Assembly (NCBI GenBank): GCA_028868455.1
Contig: JAGWUK010000080.1
Span: 1 to 9,159 of the forward strand
Source: Burkholderiales bacterium
GTDB taxonomy: Bacteria; Pseudomonadota; Gammaproteobacteria; Burkholderiales; Burkholderiaceae_D
Direction: 5' to 3'
Length of the DNA: 9,159 nt
Below, one piece after another: positions 1-5,270 of the stretch (the first letter of the stretch is position 1; every line of letters begins with the position of its first letter). The notes beneath the pieces are model-generated. The model searched no databases. It worked only from the letters and a program-made list of their open reading frames with translations, and was not told the origin of the DNA. Made by a program: the position numbers and the translations under genes.

Positions 1-549
1 ACCGTGCATCTGGCAAATCGCCTGCTGACACTGGCGCGCACTGGCCACGGCATGGAAGCCGCAGAAATGCAAAGTCTGTCGCTGACGCGGCTGGCGCGTC
101 AGGTCTGCGTCGAACTGGCCTTGCCGGCGGTACGCAAACATATCGATCTGGCGCTGGATGCTGAAGATGATGTGATGATCTTCGGCCAGGAATTGCTCAT
201 CCATGAAATGCTCAGCAACCTGCTCGACAATGCCATACGTTACACGCCACTGCATGGCCACATCCAGTTCCGCGTGCAGGTACAAAATCATTGCGCCTTG
301 CTGGAAATTGAAGACAGCGGCCCCGGCATTCCGGAGGCTGATCTGCCGCGCGTGTTTGAACCGTTTTATCGTGCCACGACCACCAGCGCCGACAATCCTG
401 GCGGCACCGGGCTGGGCTTATGCATCGTGCGCGATATCGTTGCCCTGCATCAGGGGCAGATCGCCTTGCAGAATCTGGCGTCTGAAAATGCCGCCGAAAC
501 GGTGCTCAGCGGCTTGCGGGTTTCCATACTAATTCCTTGTCCGGCTTGA
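1..549 (+). CDS. Sensor histidine kinase, C-terminal part (5' end outside window)
   Basis: This is the ATP-binding half of a membrane-bound two-component sensor kinase, which phosphorylates its own histidine and passes the phosphate to a response regulator. The frame is open from base 1, so the sensor domain, membrane segments and phosphorylated His lie upstream. The first residues (LANRLLTLAR) match the end of the second dimerisation helix. The catalytic boxes follow in order: N box HEMLSNLLDNA (202-234), G1 box DSGPGIP (313-333), F box FEPFYR (355-372) and G2 box GGTGLGL (400-420). All the usual nucleotide-binding residues are present, so the domain should be active. The style resembles the TctE/QseC group common in Burkholderiales, whose regulator gene usually lies just upstream; that regulator is not in view. 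The stop is TGA at 547-549. The sensed signal cannot be inferred. Confidence is high for the kinase and modest for the TctE subgroup. Confidence 0.93.
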   Translation, partial: TVHLANRLLTLARTGHGMEAAEMQSLSLTRLARQVCVELALPAVRKHIDLALDAEDDVMIFGQELLIHEMLSNLLDNAIRYTPLHGHIQFRVQVQNHCALLEIEDSGPGIPEADLPRVFEPFYRATTTSADNPGGTGLGLCIVRDIVALHQGQIALQNLASENAAETVLSGLRVSILIPCPA

Positions 550-560
550 TTGCTGGTACG

Positions 561-577
561 ATACTACGGTAGAGTAT
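561..577. promoter_or_regulatory. Probable CsoR/RcnR-family operator upstream of 628-942
   Basis: The 17 bases form the frame ATACT-N7-AGTAT, a perfect 5-bp inverted repeat around a 7-base centre (ACGGTAG). RcnR-type operators are described as TACT-G6-N-AGTA, which is the same half-sites with the same 7-base spacing; the G tract is missing here. The site lies 50 bases before the start codon of a CsoR/RcnR-family repressor, as expected for autoregulation. A weak -10-like TATAGG (575-580) overlaps its right edge, but I could not find a convincing -35. The link to the repressor is inference from spacing, half-sites and position. Confidence 0.5.
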
Positions 578-627
578 AGGCAAAACAATTCGATACACCC
601 ACATCAACATTGCGTAGGAGAACGACC

Positions 628-942
628 ATGGCAGATACTCCCCCTCTTAAAATTGTACAAGGCACAGCATTGAGCGAGCAGCAAAAGAAAGACCTGCTGC
701 ACAGACTGGCACGTATCGAAGGCCAGTTGCGCGGCGTGCAAAAGCTGATCGCCAAAGCCGCCGAACCCGCCGATTGCGAAGGCATCGCACAACAGATGTC
801 CGCCGCCCGCAAGGCGCTGGATCGCTCTTTCGTCACCTTGCTGAGCAGCTCAGTCGTGACGCATGCAGAAAAAGCCACCAGCACCGAAGAAGCAATTCAA
901 AACAGCAAACATCTGGCATCGTTACTGGAAAAATTCGCCTAA
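628..942 (+). CDS. CsoR/RcnR/FrmR-family (DUF156) transcriptional repressor
   Basis: This 104-residue protein belongs to the all-helical CsoR/RcnR/FrmR repressor family. Members bind DNA as oligomers and are released by a metal ion, formaldehyde or reactive sulfur. The family core LARIEGQLRGV occupies residues 27-37, and the conserved helix-2 segment C-x7-SAARKAL places the invariant Cys at residue 50. Aligned on that Cys, the next two ligand positions (+25 and +29; His61 and Cys65 in Mycobacterium CsoR) are Ser75 and His79. No N-terminal His matches RcnR His3. The ligand pattern is therefore x-C-S-H, unlike textbook CsoR (x-C-H-C), RcnR (H-C-H-H) or CstR (x-C-x-C), so the effector cannot be predicted. 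There is an N-terminal extension of about 14 residues. The start is ATG 628, with AGGAG at 616-620 seven bases upstream. A probable operator lies at 561-577. The binding-protein gene starts 14 nt downstream and may share the transcript. Confidence 0.9.
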   Translation: MADTPPLKIVQGTALSEQQKKDLLHRLARIEGQLRGVQKLIAKAAEPADCEGIAQQMSAARKALDRSFVTLLSSSVVTHAEKATSTEEAIQNSKHLASLLEKFA

Positions 943-956
943 GCAATATTCTCTGG

Positions 957-1784
957 ATGGATACGATGGCGCGCTTCGTTCGGCTGCAACGCAGGAAGGC
1001 TCTGAAACGGCTTGCGCAAGCCGCCCTGAGCGCCTGCGCGACCGGTGGCATGACAGCCAGCATCGCGGCAGAACCGGCCAAGGTGGTTTTATTGATCCGG
1101 GAGTTGCGCAGTGACAACGGTGAGATTGTCCCGATCCGCGAAGAAATCCGTCAACTGCTTGCCTACTTCGAGCGTGAGTTGCGTATCCGTTTTGAAATCC
1201 GGCGCTACCCATGGGCACGCCTGCTGAATAATGCCAAATTCGGTGAAGGTCTGATTTTTGGCCTCAGCAAAACGCGCGAACGGCAAATGGTTTTTCAGTA
1301 TTCAGAAGCGATCTATGCCAACTATGTGTGGTTGGTCACGCGCAGTGATACCGCATTTGACTTCAACAGTATCGAAGACCTGCAGGGAAAATCCGTCGGC
1401 GTCGTGCGTGGCAGCAGTTATGGCGATGCCTTTGACCGGCGCAGAAATATCCTGTTTCATGTCGAAGAAGACATCAGCTCGCATGCTTCACGTCTGAAAA
1501 AACTGCTGAACCGGCGCATGGATGTATTGCTGTTTGGCGATCGTCGCACCCAGGCCGAGGAAGTTGATCGCTATCTGCACCAGATTTTTGCCGAAGAATT
1601 CGGTAAAGATGGCAGCAACGGCGACGCTGGCTTTGTCGTGTTGCCCAAACCATTGTTAACGGACGAATTGCATTTCGCCGGTGTGGCGCCGCAATTTCAG
1701 GTCTGGCTTAGCAAACTCGATCTCGCCATCCAGAACGGCAAAAAAAACGGTGAGATTGCACGCATCCTGCACATCGGCAATTAA
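957..1784 (+). CDS. Secreted solute-binding protein, family 3 (amino-acid type, orphan)
   Basis: This is an extracytoplasmic solute-binding protein of the SBP_bac_3/COG0834 type. Such proteins capture small solutes, often amino acids, for an ABC importer or for signalling. The length is 275 residues from ATG 957 or 272 from ATG 966; neither has a strong ribosome site, though a GGATGGA stretch precedes 966. The N-terminus carries a twin-Arg-like QRRKALK, a short weakly hydrophobic stretch, a lipobox-like LSAC and an Ala-rich end SIAAEPA, so the export route is ambiguous. The mature part has the family's hinge and binding features: KTRERQ...YSEAIYAN (an Arg before an aromatic-Ser-Glu segment) and the lobe-2 strand LQGKSVGVVRGSSYGDAFD. 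No permease or ATPase gene is adjacent, so it works with a distant transporter or as a stand-alone sensor-like binding protein. It follows the CsoR-type repressor by 14 nt, which suggests co-transcription. It converges on the radical SAM gene 19 nt away, with no clear terminator between them. Confidence 0.85.
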   Translation: MDTMARFVRLQRRKALKRLAQAALSACATGGMTASIAAEPAKVVLLIRELRSDNGEIVPIREEIRQLLAYFERELRIRFEIRRYPWARLLNNAKFGEGLIFGLSKTRERQMVFQYSEAIYANYVWLVTRSDTAFDFNSIEDLQGKSVGVVRGSSYGDAFDRRRNILFHVEEDISSHASRLKKLLNRRMDVLLFGDRRTQAEEVDRYLHQIFAEEFGKDGSNGDAGFVVLPKPLLTDELHFAGVAPQFQVWLSKLDLAIQNGKKNGEIARILHIGN

Positions 1785-1803
1785 AACGTCGTTGCGTGCA
1801 GCC

Positions 1804-3342
1804 TCAGGCCGCCAGATGCCGCGACTGTCTTTGCGGTGTGGCTTTTTTGGGCGCCTGGGCTGGCGCGGCGCTGACGGCGGATTGATCGCCTGCTGCACCT
1901 TGTTTGTGTCTTGCCTGCCCGGCATAATCTTGCGACACCACCGCAGCGACGGCTTCGGCGCTCATCTGTCTTTCTTCCTGTAACCAGCGAGTTACCAGCG
2001 CTGCCAGACGGTCCAGCGCAATTCTGTGCGTCGCATCGGTACTGGCATAGATCCAGTCTGACAAAGCCATAAAATTGGCGAACGGCTGCTCACCTAAAAT
2101 CACTGGCAAGGTGTGGGCAAAGCGCCCCGAATTGGCGACCAGATCCCAATAGCGTGCAAAGCGCACCAGCCTTTGCATATCGGCAAACGCGACATCCTTA
2201 TTCGCCAGAATCGTGTACGGTGGCTGTGGATCGAACGCGAGCTGGTATTCCGCTGTGTGGCGGATAATCGGCGTGCCGCGCAAACGTTTCAGGATGCCGA
2301 ACTGGATTTCATGCGGCCCCAGTGCATACAACTGATCGAACCCGCGCGCAAAACTTTCCACCGTTTCGCCGGGCAATCCGGCAATCAGGTCGACATGCAA
2401 ATGCGCGTGCGAATGCTGGCACAGCCAGCGGATATTGTCGGCAGCTTTTTCATTGTTTTGTTTGCGACTGATCAGCGACTGCACTTCCGGGTTAAAACTC
2501 TGGATACCGATTTCAAATTGCAAGGATCCCGCCGGGAATTTTTGTATGCCCTCTTTCAACGCGTCCGGCAAATGATCGGGCACCACTTCAAAGTGGGCAA
2601 ACACCGGATCGTGTGGTGCTGCCGCCAGCTTGTCGAGAAAAAACTGCATGATCTTCAGGCTGGTTTTGATATTCAGATTAAAGGTGCGATCGACGAATTT
2701 AAACAGGCGGGCGCCGCGCTGATACAGGCTTTCCATCTCTGCCAGAAACACGTCGATATCGAACGGCCAGGCTGTCTTGTCCAGCGCCGACAGGCAAAAC
2801 TCGCACTTGAACGGGCAGCCACGCGATGCCTCGACATACAAGATGCGATGGCGCAAATCGTGATCGCTGTAGTGTTGATACGGCAGGCGCAATGCATCCA
2901 TTGGTGGCTGTACGCCGGCGTGGATTTTCATCAGCGGTTGCGGCCCTTGCAAAATCTGGCGGCACAGCGCGGCAAAGCTGACATCGCCCCAACCGGTGAT
3001 CACATAATCGGCCAGCCTGACGATTTCCTGCTCACTGGTTTCATGGGAGACTTCCGGCCCGCCGAGCACAATCACAACATCCGGCGCGACTTGTTTCAGG
3101 ATAGCCACCACTTGCGTGATTTCCACCACGTTCCAGATATATACCCCGAAACCGATAATGAATTTTCCGCTGGCCGGACGATTGATCAGGATGCGTTCTG
3201 CGATATCGGTACTGCGCGCACCGATGACAAATTCCTGCAGGCGCGTCTGTGCCTGCAATTCCTCCATGTTCGCATACAGATAGCGCAATCCCAGTGAGGC
3301 GTGGGCATAGCGGGCGTTCAGGGTCGTCAACAGAATAGTCAT
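1804..3342 (-). CDS. B12-binding-domain radical SAM protein (DUF4080-type)
   Basis: This 512-residue protein has an N-terminal cobalamin-binding-like domain (about 1-135) and a radical SAM barrel (about 165-370). The C-terminal region resembles DUF4080 and ends in an Ala/Gln/Pro-rich tail (about 475-512). The [4Fe-4S] motif CxxxCxxC is visible at Cys176, Cys180 and Cys183 (CPFKCEFC). Typical barrel segments follow: LFKFVDRTFN, FEIGIQSFNPEV and DLIAGLPGET. The N-terminal domain has the strand-loop VVIVLGGPEVSHE typical of the fold, but no DxHxxG cobalamin-ligating motif is visible; the family-like stretch NARYAHASLGLRYL is at 9-22. The class includes methyltransferases and other radical enzymes, but this subgroup has no firm reaction, so I assign none. 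The start ATG 3340-3342 fits the family N-terminus, yet has no Shine-Dalgarno sequence. A six-codon reading frame overlaps it as ATGA. No operon partner exists, as neighbours on both sides are on the + strand. Confidence 0.9.
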   Translation of the reverse strand: MTILLTTLNARYAHASLGLRYLYANMEELQAQTRLQEFVIGARSTDIAERILINRPASGKFIIGFGVYIWNVVEITQVVAILKQVAPDVVIVLGGPEVSHETSEQEIVRLADYVITGWGDVSFAALCRQILQGPQPLMKIHAGVQPPMDALRLPYQHYSDHDLRHRILYVEASRGCPFKCEFCLSALDKTAWPFDIDVFLAEMESLYQRGARLFKFVDRTFNLNIKTSLKIMQFFLDKLAAAPHDPVFAHFEVVPDHLPDALKEGIQKFPAGSLQFEIGIQSFNPEVQSLISRKQNNEKAADNIRWLCQHSHAHLHVDLIAGLPGETVESFARGFDQLYALGPHEIQFGILKRLRGTPIIRHTAEYQLAFDPQPPYTILANKDVAFADMQRLVRFARYWDLVANSGRFAHTLPVILGEQPFANFMALSDWIYASTDATHRIALDRLAALVTRWLQEERQMSAEAVAAVVSQDYAGQARHKQGAAGDQSAVSAAPAQAPKKATPQRQSRHLAA

Positions 3343-3359
3343 GAGGGCAGGCGTCGCAT
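3339..3359 (-). other. Possible six-codon upstream ORF coupled to the radical SAM start
   Basis: On the minus strand, an ATG at 3359-3357 opens a frame of six codons (MRRLPS) that ends at TGA 3341-3339. That stop overlaps the radical SAM start codon as ATGA. The main start has no Shine-Dalgarno sequence, so reinitiation or coupling from this frame is possible. The mini-ORF itself has only a weak purine run (GAAGAA) just upstream. Short overlaps like this arise by chance, so confidence is low. Confidence 0.2.
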
Positions 3360-3378
3360 TTCTTCAGGGGAAGCCGCT

Positions 3379-3384
3379 ATTGTA
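3379..3384 (-). promoter_or_regulatory. Possible -10 element for the radical SAM gene
   Basis: The minus strand reads TACAAT, a five-of-six match to the sigma-70 -10 consensus, 37 bases before the radical SAM start codon. No good -35 hexamer lies 16-18 bases further upstream, so the call rests on one hexamer and position only. Confidence 0.25.
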
Positions 3385-3420
3385 CGCTGTCACTCCTTCC
3401 GGCTACCGGCATGCGCAGGA

Positions 3421-3491
3421 GGCATACCAGCGCCATGCTGGTGCCGCAGCATACGAATGTCACTGCGAAATGAGTTTCGCAGCGCCTTTTT
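3421..3491 (+). promoter_or_regulatory. Structured stretch: two competing hairpins and a terminator-like stem
   Basis: Read on +, GGC(AT)ACCAG at 3421-3430 pairs with CTGGTGCC at 3438-3445 (eight pairs, a two-base bulge, 7-nt loop). An alternative stem, ATGCTG (3435-3440) with CAGCAT (3447-3452), uses some of the same bases, so the two exclude each other. A third, perfect 8-bp stem CTGCGAAA/TTTCGCAG (3463-3470 and 3475-3482, loop TGAG) is followed, after CGCC, by five T residues (3487-3491). A 20-codon frame (ATG 3411 to TGA 3471-3473), which contains an AGGAGG, ends in the loop of this third stem. The order resembles an attenuator or a small-RNA terminator, but the 4-base gap before the T run is imperfect and the target gene is unclear. 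The stretch lies between divergent genes. Confidence 0.3.
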
Positions 3492-3503
3492 GAATGTTCA
3501 TTC
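3492..3503. promoter_or_regulatory. 12-bp palindrome, possible repressor site
   Basis: GAATG-TT-CATTC is a perfect 5-2-5 palindrome, similar in form to operators of some TetR-family repressors. It lies 7 bases before a perfect TTGACA (3511-3516) and about 90 bases before the small secreted protein gene. No TetR-type regulator is encoded in the window. TTGACA has no -10 at the right distance, so its role as a promoter is unproven. Confidence 0.3.
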
Positions 3504-3539
3504 CCGCATTTTGACATTTCGTCGCAAACGCCTCGCGGC

Positions 3540-3566
3540 TTGACCGGGCTTTGTCTACAGTACACA
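3540..3566 (+). promoter_or_regulatory. Possible sigma-70 promoter for the small secreted protein
   Basis: TTGACC (3540-3545) and TACACA (3561-3566) are fair -35 and -10 hexamers, but the spacer is only 15 bases. The predicted start would give a short leader before the Shine-Dalgarno AGAGGA at 3584-3589. This is the best promoter-like pair upstream of 3596, but it is weak. Confidence 0.3.
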
Positions 3567-3595
3567 CATCAACCAACCACCAAAGAGGAAATAAA

Positions 3596-3907
3596 ATGAA
3601 ATCCACAACGACAAACGCCCTGATCTTCTCCACTGCACTGATCCTTGGCTCGCTGGCTGTCAGCTCCGCTGTGCAACATCCAGCCATGCAAAACGATGCC
3701 AATATCCAGACTGTCACCATCGTCGCAAAACGTATGACCAGCGAAGAAAAACAGGCTTACGATCAATCCCGTTTGCCCGTACAAACAGTCGTGATCAGCG
3801 CTAAGCGCCTGACCGCTGAACAAAAGTTAGCGATGGATCAGGAAGAAAAAATGGACCAACAAAAATTGGCACAGGAAGCTGTACAGACGCAAAAAACTCA
3901 GGGATGA
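3596..3907 (+). CDS. Small secreted protein with a duplicated 25-residue unit
   Basis: I do not recognise a named family. The 103-residue protein starts at ATG 3596 with AGAGGA (3584-3589) six bases upstream. It begins with a clear Sec-type signal sequence: MKS, then a hydrophobic core (ALIFSTALILGSLAVSSA), probably cleaved near residues 25-30. The mature part holds two copies of QTVxIxAKR[ML]Tx-E-x-K-x-A-x-DQ, at residues 38-57 and 63-82, with 13 of 20 positions identical and a 25-residue period. The TVxIxAKR part resembles the TonB box found at the N-terminus of many outer-membrane receptors; that likeness may be fortuitous. The C-terminal 20 residues are Gln/Glu/Lys-rich and probably helical. 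There are no Cys residues in the mature part and no membrane anchor. The gene stands alone, divergent from the radical SAM gene and convergent with the HDOD gene. A periplasmic location is inferred; the function is unknown. Confidence 0.75.
   Translation: MKSTTTNALIFSTALILGSLAVSSAVQHPAMQNDANIQTVTIVAKRMTSEEKQAYDQSRLPVQTVVISAKRLTAEQKLAMDQEEKMDQQKLAQEAVQTQKTQG
3707..3841 (+). repeat. In-frame tandem duplication within the small secreted protein gene
   Basis: Two 60-nt units (3707-3766 and 3782-3841), 75 nt apart start to start, encode the two QTVxIxAKR copies. Protein identity is 13 of 20, while many codons differ (for example, the Gln codons at unit start are CAG and CAA). The duplication is therefore old and kept at protein level rather than a recent slippage event. 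Confidence 0.75.
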
Positions 3908-4137
3908 TTTTTATGCAGATCAAGCATCATCATCTGCAGGTATCAGGGCTGCACAGTGTCGCGCTAAGCTGACGTTTTTAAAACAAAGTCATTCGCACAA
4001 GGCGAGCGGATAATTTTGATTTAAAAATGTCAGAGCGGACGCAAAATCGCTTCTGCGCGTGATCGTTCGCGGTTGGCAATGTGACGGCTTTCGTTGCTTG
4101 CCCGCGCTGGCACAGCTTTGCGTAACACCAGAACGCA
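3908..4137. other. Convergent intergenic spacer without a clear gene
   Basis: This spacer separates the small secreted protein gene and the HDOD gene, which point towards each other. It holds a 7-bp inverted repeat, TGCAGAT (3914-3920) with ATCTGCA (3932-3938), with an 11-base loop and no T run on the + strand. It also holds an AT-rich GTTTTTAAAAC at 3974-3984. Neither is a textbook terminator. A 19-codon frame (3913-3972, starting MQIKHHHLQ) follows an AGGGA at the end of the previous gene, but nothing else supports it. Confidence 0.4.
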
Positions 4138-5175
4138 TTAGCTGCTGTGCTCGTTCAACGCAGAAAAACACCGGTACAGGCCCTGATAAGCAGGTGCCAG
4201 CAGGCCGGTATCCTGTTCGCGCAACTTGCCATCGTTGACCAGCATGCGCAGCTTGCTTAACTGCGTTGCCTGATGCAAAACCAGGCTTAATCCGTTCAAT
4301 TCGACCGGAGGGAGCGACTGATTGGCGATCGCTTCCAGCACCGCATCCGGAAATGCCCATTGCTGGCCGATGCGATACGACAAGGTTTGCGCATAATTCA
4401 TAAACACCTGGCGGAAATGGGCAGACACCGGCAGTTGATGCACATGCGTGAGCTGGTCCACGGTACGAAAAGCGATAATCAGCCCGACGTTTTTCAGCAA
4501 ACCCGCCAAAAATCCGTGAAAAGCTTCCAGTTGCCGTTCTTGCGCCAGCAAGCGGCAGGCATGTGCGCATTTATCGGATTGCTCCCACAGCAAAGGCGCG
4601 ACGTGTTTGGTCAGAACGCCAGTCTGCAGCTGGATCAACGGACGGAAAGCCACGCGCGCCACCAGCATGCGCAAACCGTTGATACCCAACATGCGGATGG
4701 CATTGTCCAGACTGGTAATTTTGCTGGCCGGATTGTAATAAGAACTGTTGACTTCGGTAATCAGCTCCGCGACCAATAAGACATCCTTGCCGATAAACTG
4801 CGCCAGCTCAGCGCCAGAAGCATTTTCGTCGCGCAAGCTTTTCAGCAATTGCGGCAACACGCTGGGGACGCGGGGGATCAGATTGGCGCCGGCCAGTTCG
4901 GACTGGCGCAACTTTTCCAGTCCGATCAGGATAGTTTTTTCTATATCGTCATCCAGAACATAACGCTGGTCGCCCAGCAACCACAGTAAAAATTGCGCAC
5001 CGAGATCAAACCCCGGCTCCCAGTCCGCCATCTCCACAGTACGCTGGTCAATGTTTGTTGCTACTGCTGAAGCGTCGTCCTGGCGTACCAGCTTTTTCTC
5101 AGCAACGGTCTGCGGCGTCGGATGGGGCGGCCCCGGGGGTTTTTTTCCGAACAGTCGTAATAAAAAATTTTTCAC
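4138..5175 (-). CDS. HDOD-domain protein (degenerate HD dyad)
   Basis: HDOD proteins are regulatory relatives of HD-type phosphohydrolases, often tied to signalling, motility or stress responses. This one has 345 residues from the chosen GTG start at 5175-5173. A short basic head (KNFLLRLFGKK) leads to a Pro-rich stretch (13-23), a linker, and an HDOD core from about residue 100 (IPRVPSVLPQLL) to about 280. The typical helix pair NSSYYNPASKITSLDNAIRMLGINGLRML is present (positions about 143-170). Where many relatives have a GLLHDIG-like segment, this protein has GLLKNVG, with Lys228-Asn229 in place of the metal-binding His-Asp, so hydrolase activity is unlikely. GTG is preceded by GGAG at five bases. 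An in-frame ATG at 5241 also has a strong GGGAGGAG; it would add 22 residues (MFPAHLSQAVFLSVLIS...) and place the start inside an inverted repeat. I prefer GTG because of the lysine-rich head, but the choice is open. The gene stands alone. Confidence 0.85.
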   Translation of the reverse strand: MKNFLLRLFGKKPPGPPHPTPQTVAEKKLVRQDDASAVATNIDQRTVEMADWEPGFDLGAQFLLWLLGDQRYVLDDDIEKTILIGLEKLRQSELAGANLIPRVPSVLPQLLKSLRDENASGAELAQFIGKDVLLVAELITEVNSSYYNPASKITSLDNAIRMLGINGLRMLVARVAFRPLIQLQTGVLTKHVAPLLWEQSDKCAHACRLLAQERQLEAFHGFLAGLLKNVGLIIAFRTVDQLTHVHQLPVSAHFRQVFMNYAQTLSYRIGQQWAFPDAVLEAIANQSLPPVELNGLSLVLHQATQLSKLRMLVNDGKLREQDTGLLAPAYQGLYRCFSALNEHSS

Positions 5176-5203
5176 GCAGACTCCAGTTTTGCTTATCAGA
5201 ACG

Positions 5204-5270
5204 GACAAAAAAACGGCCTGCGACAAGTGTGCCGGGAACATTGGCTCCTCCCTGCGCAGGCTTTTTTGTC
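5204..5270. terminator. Bidirectional terminator-like inverted repeat between divergent genes
   Basis: GCCTGCG (5216-5222) and CGCAGGC (5255-5261) are perfect inverted arms. The left arm is preceded by GAC and seven A residues, and the right arm is followed by six T residues and GTC, so the outer GACAAAAAA/TTTTTTGTC bases also pair with a 3-base bulge. Each strand thus shows a GC stem followed by a U run, the form of an intrinsic terminator in both directions. The loop is long (32 nt) and contains a smaller stem GGGA/TCCC (5234-5237 and 5249-5252). It sits where no gene ends, upstream of both the HDOD gene and the hydrolase gene. It may limit read-through between divergent promoters, end a short RNA, or be part of the HDOD leader. 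Confidence 0.4.

Noticed and set aside
1740..1747. Run of eight A residues in the binding-protein gene as a programmed frameshift site
   Set aside because: The zero frame continues to a sensible C-terminus and no downstream frame extends the protein usefully.
1851..1866. Hairpin GCGCC/GGCGC near the end of the radical SAM gene as a terminator for the convergent pair
   Set aside because: The T run lies before the stem on + and an A run follows it on -, so neither strand has a stem followed by U residues; it is also inside coding sequence.
2113..3297. Long open frame on + opposite the radical SAM gene
   Set aside because: It lacks recognisable domains and mirrors a well-supported gene with clear motifs; it is an antisense shadow.
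3913..3972. 19-codon frame with three consecutive His codons
   Set aside because: It has only a weak AGGGA upstream and sits in a region with an inverted repeat; there is no independent support for translation.
3989..4570. Minus-strand frame overlapping the HDOD gene and the spacer
   Set aside because: Most of it is an alternative frame of the HDOD gene; no start signal or domain supports it.
5242..5256. Sigma-54-like TGGC...TGC stretch upstream of the hydrolase
   Set aside because: The GG-to-GC spacing is one base short of the required ten and the rest of the consensus is poor.
5204..5270. The inverted repeat as a small transposable element
   Set aside because: No target-site duplication is visible at its edges and no second copy occurs in the window.
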